From assembly GCF_017355965.1 (NCBI RefSeq), contig NZ_JAFIQW010000002.1, forward strand, positions 517,170 through 581,169: a stretch of 64,000 nucleotides of DNA. The letters are read 5' to 3'. The position numbers were made by a program, and so were the translations under genes. This stretch comes from Desertivibrio insolitus. Lineage in GTDB: Bacteria > Actinomycetota > Actinomycetes > Actinomycetales > Microbacteriaceae. This document shows, one piece after another, positions 18,112-27,870 of the stretch. How positions within the stretch are numbered: position 1 is the first letter of the stretch; each line of letters opens with the position of its first letter. The notes under the pieces were generated by a model. That model was not told the origin of the DNA, did not search any database, and saw only the letters and a program-made list of their open reading frames with translations.

Positions 18112-18678
18112 ATGTCCACGCCTTCTCTCACTGCTTTCACGCTGCCCGTGCGCGATCTCGTGCACCGCGCCGGCGAGATGCGCGAGCGCGCCCTCGACGT
18201 GGCCGCCCCCGAAGCGATGGGCGACGGCCTCGTCTCCGTCAAGGAGGGCGCCGACGTGCACCTCGACGTGCGGCTCGAGGCCCTGCACGACGGCATCCTC
18301 GTCTCCGGCGACGTCAGCACCGACGCGACCGGCGTCTGCGGGCGCTGCCTGACCGACATCACCCTCCCGGTCGAAGTCGAATTCCAGGAGCTTTTCGCGT
18401 ACACTGCCGACGACGCTTACGACTATTCGGTTCACGATGATCACGTGGATCTTGAACCGGTGGTCAGGGACGCAGTGGTTCTGTCACTGCCGTTCCAGCC
18501 GGTTTGCCAGCCGGACTGCCCAGGCCTCGACCCGGTGACGGGGGAGCGCCTCGCGGATGTCCCGGACCGGAAGCCCCAAGAGGTGCTCGACCCGCGATGG
18601 GCCGCGCTCCAGGGCCTGCTGGCACAAGACCCCGAAGCCGAGGCCACCGGAGACGGTGCCGAAAGAGAGAAGAGATAG
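18112..18678 (+). CDS. YceD/DUF177 family protein
   Basis: A 188-residue protein of the DUF177 (YceD) family, nearly always encoded just before rpmF. Members are implicated in 23S rRNA or 50S maturation. The Cys pairs CGRC (about 79-82) and CQPDC (about 130-134) are typical and could bind metal. The acidic C-terminal tail is variable. The stop is 2 nt before rpmF. The start follows a -10-like TAGACT, so leaderless initiation is likely. Confidence 0.9.
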   Translation: MSTPSLTAFTLPVRDLVHRAGEMRERALDVAAPEAMGDGLVSVKEGADVHLDVRLEALHDGILVSGDVSTDATGVCGRCLTDITLPVEVEFQELFAYTADDAYDYSVHDDHVDLEPVVRDAVVLSLPFQPVCQPDCPGLDPVTGERLADVPDRKPQEVLDPRWAALQGLLAQDPEAEATGDGAEREKR

Positions 18679-18680
18679 CC

Positions 18681-18884
18681 ATGGCCGTTCCCAAGCGCAA
18701 GCAGTCGCGGGCCAACACCCGCGCCCGCCGCTCGCAGTGGAAGGCGGAGGTCCCCACCCTCGTCAAGACCGTCGAGAACGGTAAGACCGTCTACAGCCTC
18801 CCGCACCGCGCGAAGGTCGTCGAGGACTCCGCCGGCACCCCGCTGTACATGGAGTACAAGGGCCGCCGCGTCGCCGACGCTTGA
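18681..18884 (+). CDS. rpmF: 50S ribosomal protein L32
   Basis: A 67-residue L32 beginning [20 protein letters not shown], the canonical N-terminus. There are no zinc-binding cysteines, so it is the zinc-free (C-minus) form. It lies 2 nt after yceD, and its stop overlaps the TTG start of rnc (TTGA), so the three genes are co-translated. Confidence 0.97.
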   Translation: MAVPKRKQSRANTRARRSQWKAEVPTLVKTVENGKTVYSLPHRAKVVEDSAGTPLYMEYKGRRVADA

Positions 18885-19609
18885 GTCATTCCGCACGGAA
18901 ACAGGATCGGCCCGAGTCAGCGCACGTCGCTGACCGGGCCGATCTCGTGCGCGCGCTCGGGGTCACGATCGACCCCGGGCTGCTCGAACTCGCGCTGACC
19001 CACCGGTCGTTCGCGTACGAGCACGGCGGCATCCCGCACAACGAGCGCCTCGAGTTCCTCGGCGACTCCATTCTCGGGCAGGCCGTCACGGTCAAGCTGT
19101 TCCGCGACAACCCCGACCTCGACGAGGGCGCGCTGGCCAAGCGCCGTGCCGCCGTCGTCTCGACGATCGCCCTCGCGGAGGTCGCCCGCTCCATCTCGCT
19201 CGGCGAGCACCTGCGGCTCGGCCGCGGCGAGGAGCTCACCGGCGGCCGCGATAAGGACTCGATCCTCGCCGACACCGTCGAGGCGATCATCGGCGCCGTC
19301 TACCTCGACGCCGGCGGCGACGTCGCGACCGAGCTCGTGCTGCGCCTCGTCGCGCCGCTCATGTCGAACCCCGAGCGCTTCGGCGCCGCGATGGACCCGA
19401 AGACCGCGCTGCAGGAGTACGCCGCGCGCGAGTCCCGCGGACCCGTCTCCTACGCCGTCGAGGGCTCCGGCCCCGACCACCTGCGCACCTACCGCGCGGT
19501 CGTGTCCCTCGCGGGCGACGAGATCGCCTCCGGCGAGGGCACGAGCAAGAAGCAGGCGGAGGTGTCCGCCGCGCTCGCCGCGTGGATGCTCCTCACCGCC
19601 GATGCCTGA
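18881..19609 (+). CDS. rnc: Ribonuclease III
   Basis: A 242-residue double-strand-specific endoribonuclease for rRNA and mRNA processing. The signature [12 protein letters not shown] spans residues 54-65. The second catalytic set, [13 protein letters not shown], follows at about residues 129-141, and a dsRNA-binding domain covers about 165-238. The TTG start at 18881 overlaps the rpmF stop; it is an unusual codon, but no better start precedes the conserved ADLVRALG region. Confidence 0.95.
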   Translation: MSHSARKQDRPESAHVADRADLVRALGVTIDPGLLELALTHRSFAYEHGGIPHNERLEFLGDSILGQAVTVKLFRDNPDLDEGALAKRRAAVVSTIALAEVARSISLGEHLRLGRGEELTGGRDKDSILADTVEAIIGAVYLDAGGDVATELVLRLVAPLMSNPERFGAAMDPKTALQEYAARESRGPVSYAVEGSGPDHLRTYRAVVSLAGDEIASGEGTSKKQAEVSAALAAWMLLTADA

Positions 19610-19632
19610 CCGCGTCCCTCCCGAGGCGACCC

Positions 19633-20538
19633 GTGCCTGAGCTGCCCGAGGTCGAGGTCGTCCGCTCGGGTCTCGAGCCCGCCGTGACGGATGCCGTGAT
19701 CGAGCGCGTCCTCGTGCGCGACGAGCGCTCGCTGCGCCGCCACCAGGGCCCTTCCGAGGACTTCGTCGACCGCCTCGTCGGGCGCACGATGCTGACTACG
19801 CGCCGCCGCGGCAAGTTCATGTGGATCCCGCTCGACGGCACGGGACCGGGCGGCGAGCCCGAGGCCCTCGTCGCGCACCTCGGCATGAGCGGGCAGGTGC
19901 TGCTGCGGAGCCCCGAGGCGCCGGACGACCGCCTCGAGCGCATCCGCTTCGACATCCGCTCGCCCGAGCACGGCGCGCTCCGCGTCGCCTTCGTCGACCA
20001 GCGCATCTTCGGCTCGATGGCGATCGACGTGCTCGTGCCGACGCCGGACGTGCCGGGCGACACCGTGCCGAGCCAGGTCGCCCACATCGCCCGCGACCCG
20101 CTCGACGAGCACTTCGACGACCGCCGCTTCCTCGCCGCGCTCGCCCGCCGGCGCACGGGCATCAAGCGGGCGCTGCTCGACCAGACGCTCGTCAGCGGCA
20201 TCGGCAACATCTACGCCGACGAGGCCCTGTGGGCGGCGCGCATCCACTTCGACCAGCCGACCGAGACCCTGTCGCGGGCCCGGGCCACCACCCTGCTCGC
20301 CGAGGTGCGGCTCGTGCTCGGCAGGGCGCTCGCCGAGGGCGGCACGAGCTTCGACGCCCAGTACGTCAACGTCAACGGCGCGAGCGGCTACTTCTCCCAC
20401 TCGCTCAACGCGTACGGCCAGCAGGGCAAGCCGTGCGCCCGCTGCGGCCGGCCGCTCAAGCGCGTGCAGTTCATGAACCGCGGCTCGCACTTCTGCCCGT
20501 TCTGTCAGCGCATCCGCACCCCGCGCACTCCGGCCTGA
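19633..20538 (+). CDS. mutM: Formamidopyrimidine-DNA glycosylase
   Basis: A 301-residue base-excision repair glycosylase/AP lyase for 8-oxoguanine and Fapy lesions. The N-terminal PELPEVEVV provides the catalytic proline (after Met removal) and glutamate. The helix-two-turn-helix NIYADEALWAARIHF is intact, and a C-terminal zinc finger is formed by CARC ... CPFC. The GTG at 19633 places Pro at position 2, as the mechanism requires. It follows rnc by 23 nt. Confidence 0.97.
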   Translation: MPELPEVEVVRSGLEPAVTDAVIERVLVRDERSLRRHQGPSEDFVDRLVGRTMLTTRRRGKFMWIPLDGTGPGGEPEALVAHLGMSGQVLLRSPEAPDDRLERIRFDIRSPEHGALRVAFVDQRIFGSMAIDVLVPTPDVPGDTVPSQVAHIARDPLDEHFDDRRFLAALARRRTGIKRALLDQTLVSGIGNIYADEALWAARIHFDQPTETLSRARATTLLAEVRLVLGRALAEGGTSFDAQYVNVNGASGYFSHSLNAYGQQGKPCARCGRPLKRVQFMNRGSHFCPFCQRIRTPRTPA

Positions 20539-20547
20539 CCTCCCGGC

Positions 20548-20580
20548 GGTCGAGCAGCCGCGCAGCGGCCTATCGAGACC
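20548..20580. repeat. Degenerate intergenic hairpin repeat (copy 1)
   Basis: GGTCGAGCAGCCGC-GCAGCGGCCTATCGAGACC forms a short hairpin (GCCGC/GCGGC) flanked by GGTC/GACC. It lies 9 nt after the mutM stop. A related element occurs at 35984-36012 after trmD. The rest of this intergenic stretch (to 20725) has further 'GCTACTCGACCGC' fragments and no gene that I can support. Confidence 0.5.
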
Positions 20581-20725
20581 CTCGCGCCGACGAGTTCACC
20601 GCGCCGCGAGTCATCCGGACGCACCCGATCGCAAAAGGCGCACGCGATCGCAAGCCCGTTCGGCGATCGGATGCCGGGGACGGCGCTCCGTCCGCTACTC
20701 GACCGCCGAGAGTCGACCGCAGCCG

Positions 20726-21799
20726 CTACTCCGCCGCGAGGTCCTTCCGCCACGCCCCCTCGTACGCGATCGGCACGAAGCCGACGGCCTCGTTGACCGA
20801 GAGCATGTGGCGGTTCTCCTCGGCGTTGAACGTGGTCACCGACGGATGCCCGGGATGCACGCGTTCGAGCTGGGCGAGGTTCGCGACCTTGAGCAGCATC
20901 CCGAGCCGGTGCCCGCGGTGCTCGCGCAGCACGAGGGTGTCGTCCTGCGAGGCGGGCCGGTCGAGCTCCGCGGGCACCTCGAGCACGGTGAACCCGGCGA
21001 GCCGGCCGGTCGGCACATGCTCGACGGCCGCGACGAGGCGGCGCCGCGGCGAGTCGGCGCGCGCCTTTTCCTCGTCACGGATGCGCTCGGCCGTGTAGAC
21101 GACCTCGGGCTCCTCGAGGCCCGCGGTCGGGGCGTCCGTCGTCATCCGCGTCTCGAGCATCGCGATGTCGTCGAGCCACTCCTCGGGCGTGAAGTCGCCC
21201 CACTCGTGCACCCGGTAGTCAGCTCCGGATGCCGCGTGCGCGGCGTCCAGCCGGGCCCGCAGCATCACGGGGTCGAGCGGCAGCGCGAGCCGGCTGCACC
21301 GCTCGACCTGCTCCAGCTCGTAGCCCCTGGCGAGCAGGAAGCGCACCTCGGTGTTGCCCGCGGGCACGGAGCCTGCTCCGGTCGGCGGCGCGAGGCGCTC
21401 GCCCGGTCCCTGCTTCGACACGGTGTAGACGAGGGCCTTGGTCGCCCCGGTCTCGACCGCCTCCTGCTCCAGCCGGTCGGCGAGGGCGGAGCCGATGCCC
21501 CGTCCGCGGAACTCCGGCAACACCTGCACGCCGAGCCACACGGTCGAGCCCTCCGGCTCCCACTCGATGATGGCGCGCGCGACGATCCGCCCGTCGACTC
21601 TGGCGGCGTAGAGCTTCTTCGGCTCGTGGCTGTTGAGCCAGCTCGGCAGCAGCTCGGCGGCGCCGTACTCGAACTCCGCCGTGCCGAAGCCGTCGGTCTC
21701 GACGGCGTTCCGCACGTCGACCGTGGCGACGAAGTCCTCGGCCCCCGGGGCGTCGAGGGTGGCCGGGATGGCGATCTCCTCGATCGTCACGCTGGTCAT
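20726..21799 (-). CDS. Tandem GNAT N-acetyltransferase
   Basis: A 357-residue protein with two GNAT domains. The first acetyl-CoA loop is VLPEFRGRGIGSALADRL (about 94-111). The second is the more divergent LREHRGHRLGMLLKVANL (about 291-308), followed by FNAEENRHMLSVNEAVGF. Tandem-GNAT actinobacterial proteins include mycothiol synthase, but these loops fit generic GNATs, and I do not claim MshD. The ATG at 21799 is divergent from smc. The acetyl acceptor is unknown. Confidence 0.85.
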   Translation of the reverse strand: MTSVTIEEIAIPATLDAPGAEDFVATVDVRNAVETDGFGTAEFEYGAAELLPSWLNSHEPKKLYAARVDGRIVARAIIEWEPEGSTVWLGVQVLPEFRGRGIGSALADRLEQEAVETGATKALVYTVSKQGPGERLAPPTGAGSVPAGNTEVRFLLARGYELEQVERCSRLALPLDPVMLRARLDAAHAASGADYRVHEWGDFTPEEWLDDIAMLETRMTTDAPTAGLEEPEVVYTAERIRDEEKARADSPRRRLVAAVEHVPTGRLAGFTVLEVPAELDRPASQDDTLVLREHRGHRLGMLLKVANLAQLERVHPGHPSVTTFNAEENRHMLSVNEAVGFVPIAYEGAWRKDLAAE

Positions 21800-21944
21800 C
21801 GGGCGCCTCTCCGCCGCCGCGACCGGGCCGGCAGCCGATCACCGTAGCGCGATCGCGCGCCGCGGCGCCACCGGCATCCGCGCACCCCTGCTATACCCTG
21901 TCCGCAGATTCGCCCGGAATCGCGCGGCAGAAGGGGGTGAGCGG

Positions 21945-24900
21945 ATGTATCTGAAGAGCCTGACCCTCAAGGGCTTCAAGTCGTTCGCCCAGCCCACCAC
22001 GTTCGCGTTCGAACCCGGCGTCACGTGCGTCGTCGGACCCAACGGCTCGGGCAAGAGCAACGTCGTCGACGCGCTCGCCTGGGTGATGGGGGAGCAGGGG
22101 GCGAAGACCCTCCGCGGCGGCAAGATGGAGGACGTCATCTTCGCCGGCACCTCGACCCGCGGACCGCTCGGCCGCGCCGAGGTCGTGCTCACGATCGACA
22201 ACTCCGACGGCGCCCTGCCGATCGAGTACACCGAGGTCACGATCAGTCGCACCCTGTTCCGCAACGGCGGCAGCGAGTACGCGATCAACGGGCAGACCTG
22301 CCGCCTGCTCGACGTGCAGGAGCTGCTGAGCGACTCCGGTCTCGGCCGCGAGATGCACGTCATCGTCGGGCAGGGGCAGCTCGACGCCGTGCTGCACGCG
22401 AGCCCCGAGGAGCGCCGCGGCTTCATCGAGGAGGCCGCCGGGATCCTCAAGCACCGCCGCCGCAAGGAGAAGACGGTGCGCAAGCTCGAGGCGATGCAGA
22501 CCAACCTGACCCGCTTGAGCGACCTCGCCGGGGAGATCCGCCGCCAGTTGAAGCCCCTCGGACGCCAGGCCGAGGTCGCCCGCGAGGCGCAGTCGATCGC
22601 GTCGATCGTGCGCGACGCCCGCGCCCGCCTGCTCGCGGCCGACGTCGTCGAGGTGCGCGAGGAGCTGCGCGCGCTCACGAGCGACGAGGCCGACCGGGCG
22701 ACCGAACGCCTCGTGCTGCAGGAGCAGCTCGACCGGGCGGCGCTCCGCCGCGAGCGGCTCGAGAGCCAGCACACGGGCGACGCCGTCGACGAGGCCCGCC
22801 GCGTCGTGTTCGGCCTCGAGAACGTCGAGGAGCGCCTGCGCGGCCTCTACTCCCTCGCGAACCAGCGCCTCGCCCTGCTCGGCCAGGCCGACGACGCGCA
22901 GCCGGTCGCCCCGACCGTCACGCCCGAGATGGTGCAGGCCGCGCACGACGAGGCGGCGCGGCTCGAGGCGGATGTCGCCCAGGCCGAGGCCTCCGTCGCT
23001 CGCGCCGCCGCCGCGGTCGCGACCGCCCGCGCCGCGCTCGACTCCCTCGACGACGAGATCGCCGCCCAGTCGGCGCTCGTCTCCAAGCACGACCTCGAGG
23101 CCGCCCAGCTCCGCTCCCGCGCGGACGCCGCCGAGGCCCGGCTAGCCACGGCGAGGGAGACGCTCGCCCGGCAGGAGCGCGGCCTCGCCCAGGCGGACGA
23201 GCGGATCGACCAGGCCCGCGCCGCGTTCGACGCGCTCGAGGGCGAGGCGGGCGACCGCCCCGACCTCTCGGGGCTCGAGGACGAGCAGCGGGCCGCCGAC
23301 GAGCGAGTCGCCGCCGTGCAGGCGGAGCTCGAGACGCTCCGCGACGACGTGCACCAGGGCGAGCGCGAGCGCGACGCCCTCGCCGCCCGCGCCGCCGCCC
23401 TGTCGCTCGCCCTCGACCAGAAGGACGGCTCGAGCGCGATCGTCGCCGCCGGGCTCCCCGGCGTGCGCGGCCTCGTCGCCGAGCACGTGCGCGTCGAGCC
23501 GGGCTACGAGCAGGCGATCGCCGCCGCGCTCGGCACCGTCGCCGACGCCGTGCTCGCCGACGACCGCGCGTCCGCCGCCGCGGCGATCGAGCACGCCCGC
23601 GACGCCGAACTCGGCCGCGTCGAGCTCGTCGTCGCCGACGCCGCACCCGCGGCGGCGACGGATGCGTCGGAGTGGGCCGTGCCCGCGGCATCCGTCGTCA
23701 CGGCGCCCGGCGGCGTGCTCGGGCTGCTCGCCGGCGTGCTGCTCGTCGACGACCTCTCGGCCGCGACGACCGTGCTCACCGAACGCCCCGGCTCGACCGT
23801 CATCACCCGCGCCGGCGAGGTGCTCACCGACTACGTCGTGCGCGGCGGCACCGGCGCCCGTCAGTCGCGACTCGAGCTCGTCGCGGGCCGCGACGACGCG
23901 GAGGCCCGGCTCACCGAGGTGACGACGGCGCTCGAGGAGAGCAGGCACGCCCTCGCCGAGAAGCGCCAGGAGCTCGCCCTCGCGAAGGCCGACGCGGGAG
24001 CGGCGCTGCAGGCGCTGCGCTCGCACGAGACGCAGGCGGCCGCCCACGACCAGCGCCTCGCCCGAGCCCGCACGCAGCGTGACGCCGCCGAGGCCGAGCG
24101 CGAGCGCCTGTCGACGGGGCTCGAGCCCGCGATCGAGGCCGTGCACGCCGCCGAGGCGGAACTCGACCGGGCCGTCGCCGCCCGCGACGCGCACGCCTCC
24201 ACGCCGCGCCCGATGCTCGACGTCAGCGCCCGCGACGCCGTGCAGGCCGAGGTCGAGGCCGCCCGCGCCGTCGAGCTCGAGCAGCGGGTCGCCCTCGAGA
24301 CCGTGCGCGAGCGCGTTCGCACCGAGCGGCAGCGCGCCGCCGAGCTCGCCAAGCAGCTCGAGGCCGAGCGCGCCGCCGCCGAGGAGCGGGCGCGCCGCGC
24401 CGTGCTCCGCGCCCGCCAGGTCGAGGCCGCCACCTCCGTGACCGACGCGCTGCCCACCGTGCTCGCCGCCGTCGGGCGCTCGGTCGCCGAGGCGCGCGTC
24501 GCGCTCGCCGCGGCGGAGGCGGAGCGCGCGAAGCAGAACGAGGAGCTGTCGGGCCTCCGCCGCGAGGAGACGACCCTGCGCGAGCGGCTCGCGTCGATCA
24601 CCGAGCGCGTGCACGGCCTCGAACTCGAGGTCTACCAGCGCAAGCTCCACCTCTCCGCCCTGCTCGAGCGGGCGGGCGGGGAGCTCGGGCTCGTCGAGGA
24701 CGTGCTCGTCGCCGAGTACGGGCCGCACGTGCCGGTCCCGCTCGACCCCGGCCCGGTCACGGCGGCGAGCCTCCTCGCCGAGGACGACGAGGTGCCGACC
24801 GTGCCGTTCGACCGCGAGGAGCAGCAGCAGCGGCTCGCCCGCGCCGAGCGCAAGCTCTCGCAGCTCGGCAAGGTCAACCCGCTCGCGCTCGAGGAGTTCG

Positions 24901-25478
24901 CGGCGCTCGAGCAGCGGCACAGGTTCCTCACCGAGCAGCTGACCGACCTCACGAACACCCGCAAGGACCTCCTCACGATCATCGAGGAGATCGACGAGAA
25001 GATGCAGCACATCTTCGCCGAGGCCTTCGACGACACGAAGGCGGCGTTCGACCGCGTCTTCCCGATCCTGTTCCCCGGCGGCACCGGCAGCCTGCACCTG
25101 ACGAACCCCGACGACATGCTGACGACCGGCATCGAGGTGACGGTCAAGCCCGCCGGCAAGAAGATCGAGCGGCTGTCGCTGCTCTCCGGCGGAGAGCGCT
25201 CCCTCGCCGCGGTCGCGCTGCTGATCGCGATCTTCAAGGCCAGGCCCAGCCCGTTCTACATCATGGACGAGGTCGAGGCGGCCCTCGACGACGCCAACCT
25301 CGGCCGGCTGCTGACGATCTTCGAGGACCTCCGGGAGTCGAGCCAGCTCATCGTCATCACGCACCAGAAGCGCACGATGGAGATCGCCGACGCGCTCTAC
25401 GGCGTCTCGATGCGGCAGGACGGCGTGAGCGCCGTCATCGGCCAGCGAGTGGCGCAGCCGGAGGAGAAGGCCGGGTGA
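21945..25478 (+). CDS. smc: Chromosome segregation protein SMC
   Basis: A 1177-residue SMC ATPase that forms the bacterial condensin core with ScpA/ScpB. The N-terminal head has Walker A GPNGSGKSN (about 32-40). Long Ala/Glu/Arg coiled coils flank a hinge at about 502-635 (starting GLPGVRGLVAEHV). The C-terminal head has the signature LSGGERSLAAVALL near 1079 and Walker B YIMDEVEAALDD near 1105. AAGGGGGTGA precedes the ATG, and TATACC (21892-21897) may be the -10. Its position after mutM is usual for actinobacteria. Confidence 0.97.
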   Translation: MYLKSLTLKGFKSFAQPTTFAFEPGVTCVVGPNGSGKSNVVDALAWVMGEQGAKTLRGGKMEDVIFAGTSTRGPLGRAEVVLTIDNSDGALPIEYTEVTISRTLFRNGGSEYAINGQTCRLLDVQELLSDSGLGREMHVIVGQGQLDAVLHASPEERRGFIEEAAGILKHRRRKEKTVRKLEAMQTNLTRLSDLAGEIRRQLKPLGRQAEVAREAQSIASIVRDARARLLAADVVEVREELRALTSDEADRATERLVLQEQLDRAALRRERLESQHTGDAVDEARRVVFGLENVEERLRGLYSLANQRLALLGQADDAQPVAPTVTPEMVQAAHDEAARLEADVAQAEASVARAAAAVATARAALDSLDDEIAAQSALVSKHDLEAAQLRSRADAAEARLATARETLARQERGLAQADERIDQARAAFDALEGEAGDRPDLSGLEDEQRAADERVAAVQAELETLRDDVHQGERERDALAARAAALSLALDQKDGSSAIVAAGLPGVRGLVAEHVRVEPGYEQAIAAALGTVADAVLADDRASAAAAIEHARDAELGRVELVVADAAPAAATDASEWAVPAASVVTAPGGVLGLLAGVLLVDDLSAATTVLTERPGSTVITRAGEVLTDYVVRGGTGARQSRLELVAGRDDAEARLTEVTTALEESRHALAEKRQELALAKADAGAALQALRSHETQAAAHDQRLARARTQRDAAEAERERLSTGLEPAIEAVHAAEAELDRAVAARDAHASTPRPMLDVSARDAVQAEVEAARAVELEQRVALETVRERVRTERQRAAELAKQLEAERAAAEERARRAVLRARQVEAATSVTDALPTVLAAVGRSVAEARVALAAAEAERAKQNEELSGLRREETTLRERLASITERVHGLELEVYQRKLHLSALLERAGGELGLVEDVLVAEYGPHVPVPLDPGPVTAASLLAEDDEVPTVPFDREEQQQRLARAERKLSQLGKVNPLALEEFAALEQRHRFLTEQLTDLTNTRKDLLTIIEEIDEKMQHIFAEAFDDTKAAFDRVFPILFPGGTGSLHLTNPDDMLTTGIEVTVKPAGKKIERLSLLSGGERSLAAVALLIAIFKARPSPFYIMDEVEAALDDANLGRLLTIFEDLRESSQLIVITHQKRTMEIADALYGVSMRQDGVSAVIGQRVAQPEEKAG

Positions 25479-26251
25479 CGGCCGAGCCGGTGCAGCCCGC
25501 CGCGCCGCCGCTGCCCGGACGCCCCGTCATCCGGCAGCACTGGGGCGACGTCGCGTTCCTGCACTGGCGCGTCGACCCCGCCGAGGTCGCCCCGCTGCTG
25601 CCGCCCGGCACCCGCCCCGACACGTTCGACGGCTCCAGCTGGGTCGGGCTCATCCCGTTCCGGTTGTCGCGCAGCGCGTTCCTCGGCGGCCCGCCAGTGC
25701 CCGTGCTCGGCACGTTCCCGGAGATCAACGTGCGCCTGTACTCCGTCGACGACGAGGGCCGGCGCGGCGTCGTCTTCCGCACCCTGGAGGCGTCGCGGCT
25801 GATCCCCGTGCTCACCGCACGGGTGCTCTTCGGACTGCCGTACCGCTGGTCCCGGATGTCTCAGGGTCGGCGCGACGACGAGTTCGCCTACCGCTCCCGC
25901 GGCCTCGGCCGCCCCGGCGCCCGCACCCACGTCGTCGTCCGGCCCACCGGCGAGCGCGTGACGGGGGACCCGCTCGCGGAGTTCCTCACGGCCCGGTGGG
26001 CGTACCACCAGCGCCACCTCGGGCGCACCTGGTACGCCCGCAACGTGCACGAGCCGTGGCCGCTCGAGCGCGCGGAGCTCGTGCACCTCGACGACACGCT
26101 GCTCGAGGCATCCGGCGTTCCCGGCCTCGCCGGGCGGGCGCCCGACTCGGTGCTCTTCTCTTCGGGCGTCGACACCGTGTTCTCGGCGCCGCGCCCGATG
26201 GGTCAGCGCAGCCGCTTCGTGCCGGGCTCCAGCACGCGCAGCCAGCGGTAG
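25475..26251 (+). CDS. DUF2071 (YqjF-like) family protein
   Basis: A 258-residue DUF2071 protein. Characteristic features are the N-terminal IRQHWGDVAFLHWRVDP and the central VPVLGTFPEINVRLY. The function of the family is unknown. The GTG overlaps the smc stop (GTGA), so it is probably co-translated with smc. Its last 49 nt overlap the 3' end of the opposing GH13 gene, which is unusual. The very C-terminal residues are unconserved and may be dispensable. Confidence 0.85.
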   Translation: MTAEPVQPAAPPLPGRPVIRQHWGDVAFLHWRVDPAEVAPLLPPGTRPDTFDGSSWVGLIPFRLSRSAFLGGPPVPVLGTFPEINVRLYSVDDEGRRGVVFRTLEASRLIPVLTARVLFGLPYRWSRMSQGRRDDEFAYRSRGLGRPGARTHVVVRPTGERVTGDPLAEFLTARWAYHQRHLGRTWYARNVHEPWPLERAELVHLDDTLLEASGVPGLAGRAPDSVLFSSGVDTVFSAPRPMGQRSRFVPGSSTRSQR

Positions 26252-27870
26252 CCGTAGCCGTCGAGCTCGACATCGAGCAGTCCCGCGTCGTCGACCCGCG
26301 ACTCGCCCTCACGCAGCAGGTCGGCGAACACGAAGCTCCCGTCGACGTCGGCGATGCGCGCCCGCACCCGCCGCGGCTCCGGCGAGAAGTTGTGGAAGGC
26401 GACCATCCGCCCCTCCTCCGCGCGCAGTTCGTGCGCGAACACGGCAATGTCGCGCTCCTCGGTCTCGAGCAGCCGCACCTCGCTCCAGCCGATCTCGTTC
26501 GACGCGCGGTAGCGCGCGATCAGCAGCTTCATGAAGTTGAACAACGAGTCCGGGTCGTGCCGCTGACGCATCGCGTTGACGTGCTCGGACCCGAAGGGCC
26601 CCTCCGTCACCGGCACGCTCAGCTCCTCCGAGGGCGCGCGGGAGAACCCGCCGGCCGGGCTGTCCGACCACTGCATGGGCGTGCGCACGGCACCGCGGCC
26701 GCCGACGTCGAGGTTCTCGCCCATGCCGATCTCCTCGCCGTAGAACAGCACGGGGGTGCCGGGCAGCGAGAACAGCAGGCTGTAGACCATGCGGATGCGG
26801 CGGGGATCGCCGCCGAGCATCGGGGGCAGCCGGCGCACGAGGCCGCGGCCGTACACCTGCATCCGCTCCTCGGGGCCGAACGCGTCGAACACCTCCTGGC
26901 GCTCGTCGTCGCTGAGCTTGTCGAGCGTGAGCTCGTCGTGGTTGCGCACGAAGTTCGCCCACTGCGAGTCCCGCGCGGGATGCGGCCGCGCCGCGAGCGT
27001 CTCGGCCAGCGGTGTCGCGTCGGACCGGGCCAGCGAGAGGTAGAGGCGCTGCATGCCCACGAAGTCGAACTGCATCGTGAGCTCGTCGCCCTCCACGCCG
27101 CCGAAGTAGCGCTCCTGCTCCTCGTAGGGCAAATTCACCTCGCCGAGCAGCACGCCCTCGCCGGAGCGCCGGTTGAGGAAGCTGCGCACCTCGCGCAGGT
27201 AGGCGTGCGCCTCCTTGCCGTCGCCGCCGGGGAAGGACTCGAGCAGGAACGGCACCGCGTCGACCCGGAAGCCGGAGAGCCCGAGCTGCATCCAGAACCC
27301 CATGATCTTCGCGATCTCCTCGCGCACGACGGGGTTCGCGAGGTTGAGGTCGGGCTGGTGGCTGTAGAAGTTGTGCAGGTAGTACTCGCCGGTCTTCTCG
27401 TCGTACTCCCACGCCGTCGCCTCCTCGCCGGGGAAGACGGTCTGCCGGTCCTTGTCCGGCGGGTCCGGATGCCACACGTAGAAGTCCCGGTAGGGGCTGT
27501 CCTTCGAACTGCGCGCGTCGAGGAACCACGGATGCTGGTCGGACGTGTGGTTGAGCACGAGGTCGGCGATCACCCGCATGCCGCGGTCGCGGGCGGTGCG
27601 CACCGCCTCGACGAGGTCGCCGAGGTGCCCGAGGCGCGGGTCGACGGCGTAGAAGTCGGTGACGTCGTAGCCGTCGTCGCGGTCGGGCGTCGGATAGAAC
27701 GGCATGAGCCAGAGGCAGGTCACCCCGAGCTCGGCGAGGTAGTCGAGCCGGTGCGCGAGCCCCGCGAAGTCGCCGACGCCGTCGTCGTCCCAGTCGAGGA
27801 ACGTCTCGACGTCGAGGCAGTAGACCACCGCGGTCTTCCACCAGAGATCGCTCGTGTCGGTGACCCTCAT
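26203..27870 (-). CDS. GH13 alpha-amylase/trehalose-synthase-like enzyme
   Basis: A 555-residue glycoside hydrolase family 13 enzyme. The catalytic residues are D204 (GFRVDAVPF), E244 (LLGEVNLP) and the transition-state pair H311-D312 (FVRNHDE). The overall layout resembles trehalose synthase (maltose alpha-D-glucosyltransferase), including VLNHTSDQHPWF and HNFYSHQPDLN. There is no fused maltokinase. Its N-terminus (VVYCLDVETFLDWDDDG) differs from classical TreS, so the exact glucan or disaccharide is uncertain. Its ATG overlaps the stop of the upstream LLM gene by 4 nt. Confidence 0.88.
   Translation of the reverse strand: MRVTDTSDLWWKTAVVYCLDVETFLDWDDDGVGDFAGLAHRLDYLAELGVTCLWLMPFYPTPDRDDGYDVTDFYAVDPRLGHLGDLVEAVRTARDRGMRVIADLVLNHTSDQHPWFLDARSSKDSPYRDFYVWHPDPPDKDRQTVFPGEEATAWEYDEKTGEYYLHNFYSHQPDLNLANPVVREEIAKIMGFWMQLGLSGFRVDAVPFLLESFPGGDGKEAHAYLREVRSFLNRRSGEGVLLGEVNLPYEEQERYFGGVEGDELTMQFDFVGMQRLYLSLARSDATPLAETLAARPHPARDSQWANFVRNHDELTLDKLSDDERQEVFDAFGPEERMQVYGRGLVRRLPPMLGGDPRRIRMVYSLLFSLPGTPVLFYGEEIGMGENLDVGGRGAVRTPMQWSDSPAGGFSRAPSEELSVPVTEGPFGSEHVNAMRQRHDPDSLFNFMKLLIARYRASNEIGWSEVRLLETEERDIAVFAHELRAEEGRMVAFHNFSPEPRRVRARIADVDGSFVFADLLREGESRVDDAGLLDVELDGYGYRWLRVLEPGTKRLR

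Noticed and set aside
20726-21799. Mycothiol synthase MshD
   Set aside because: Tandem GNAT layout is similar, but I see no MshD-specific motifs; kept as a generic acetyltransferase.
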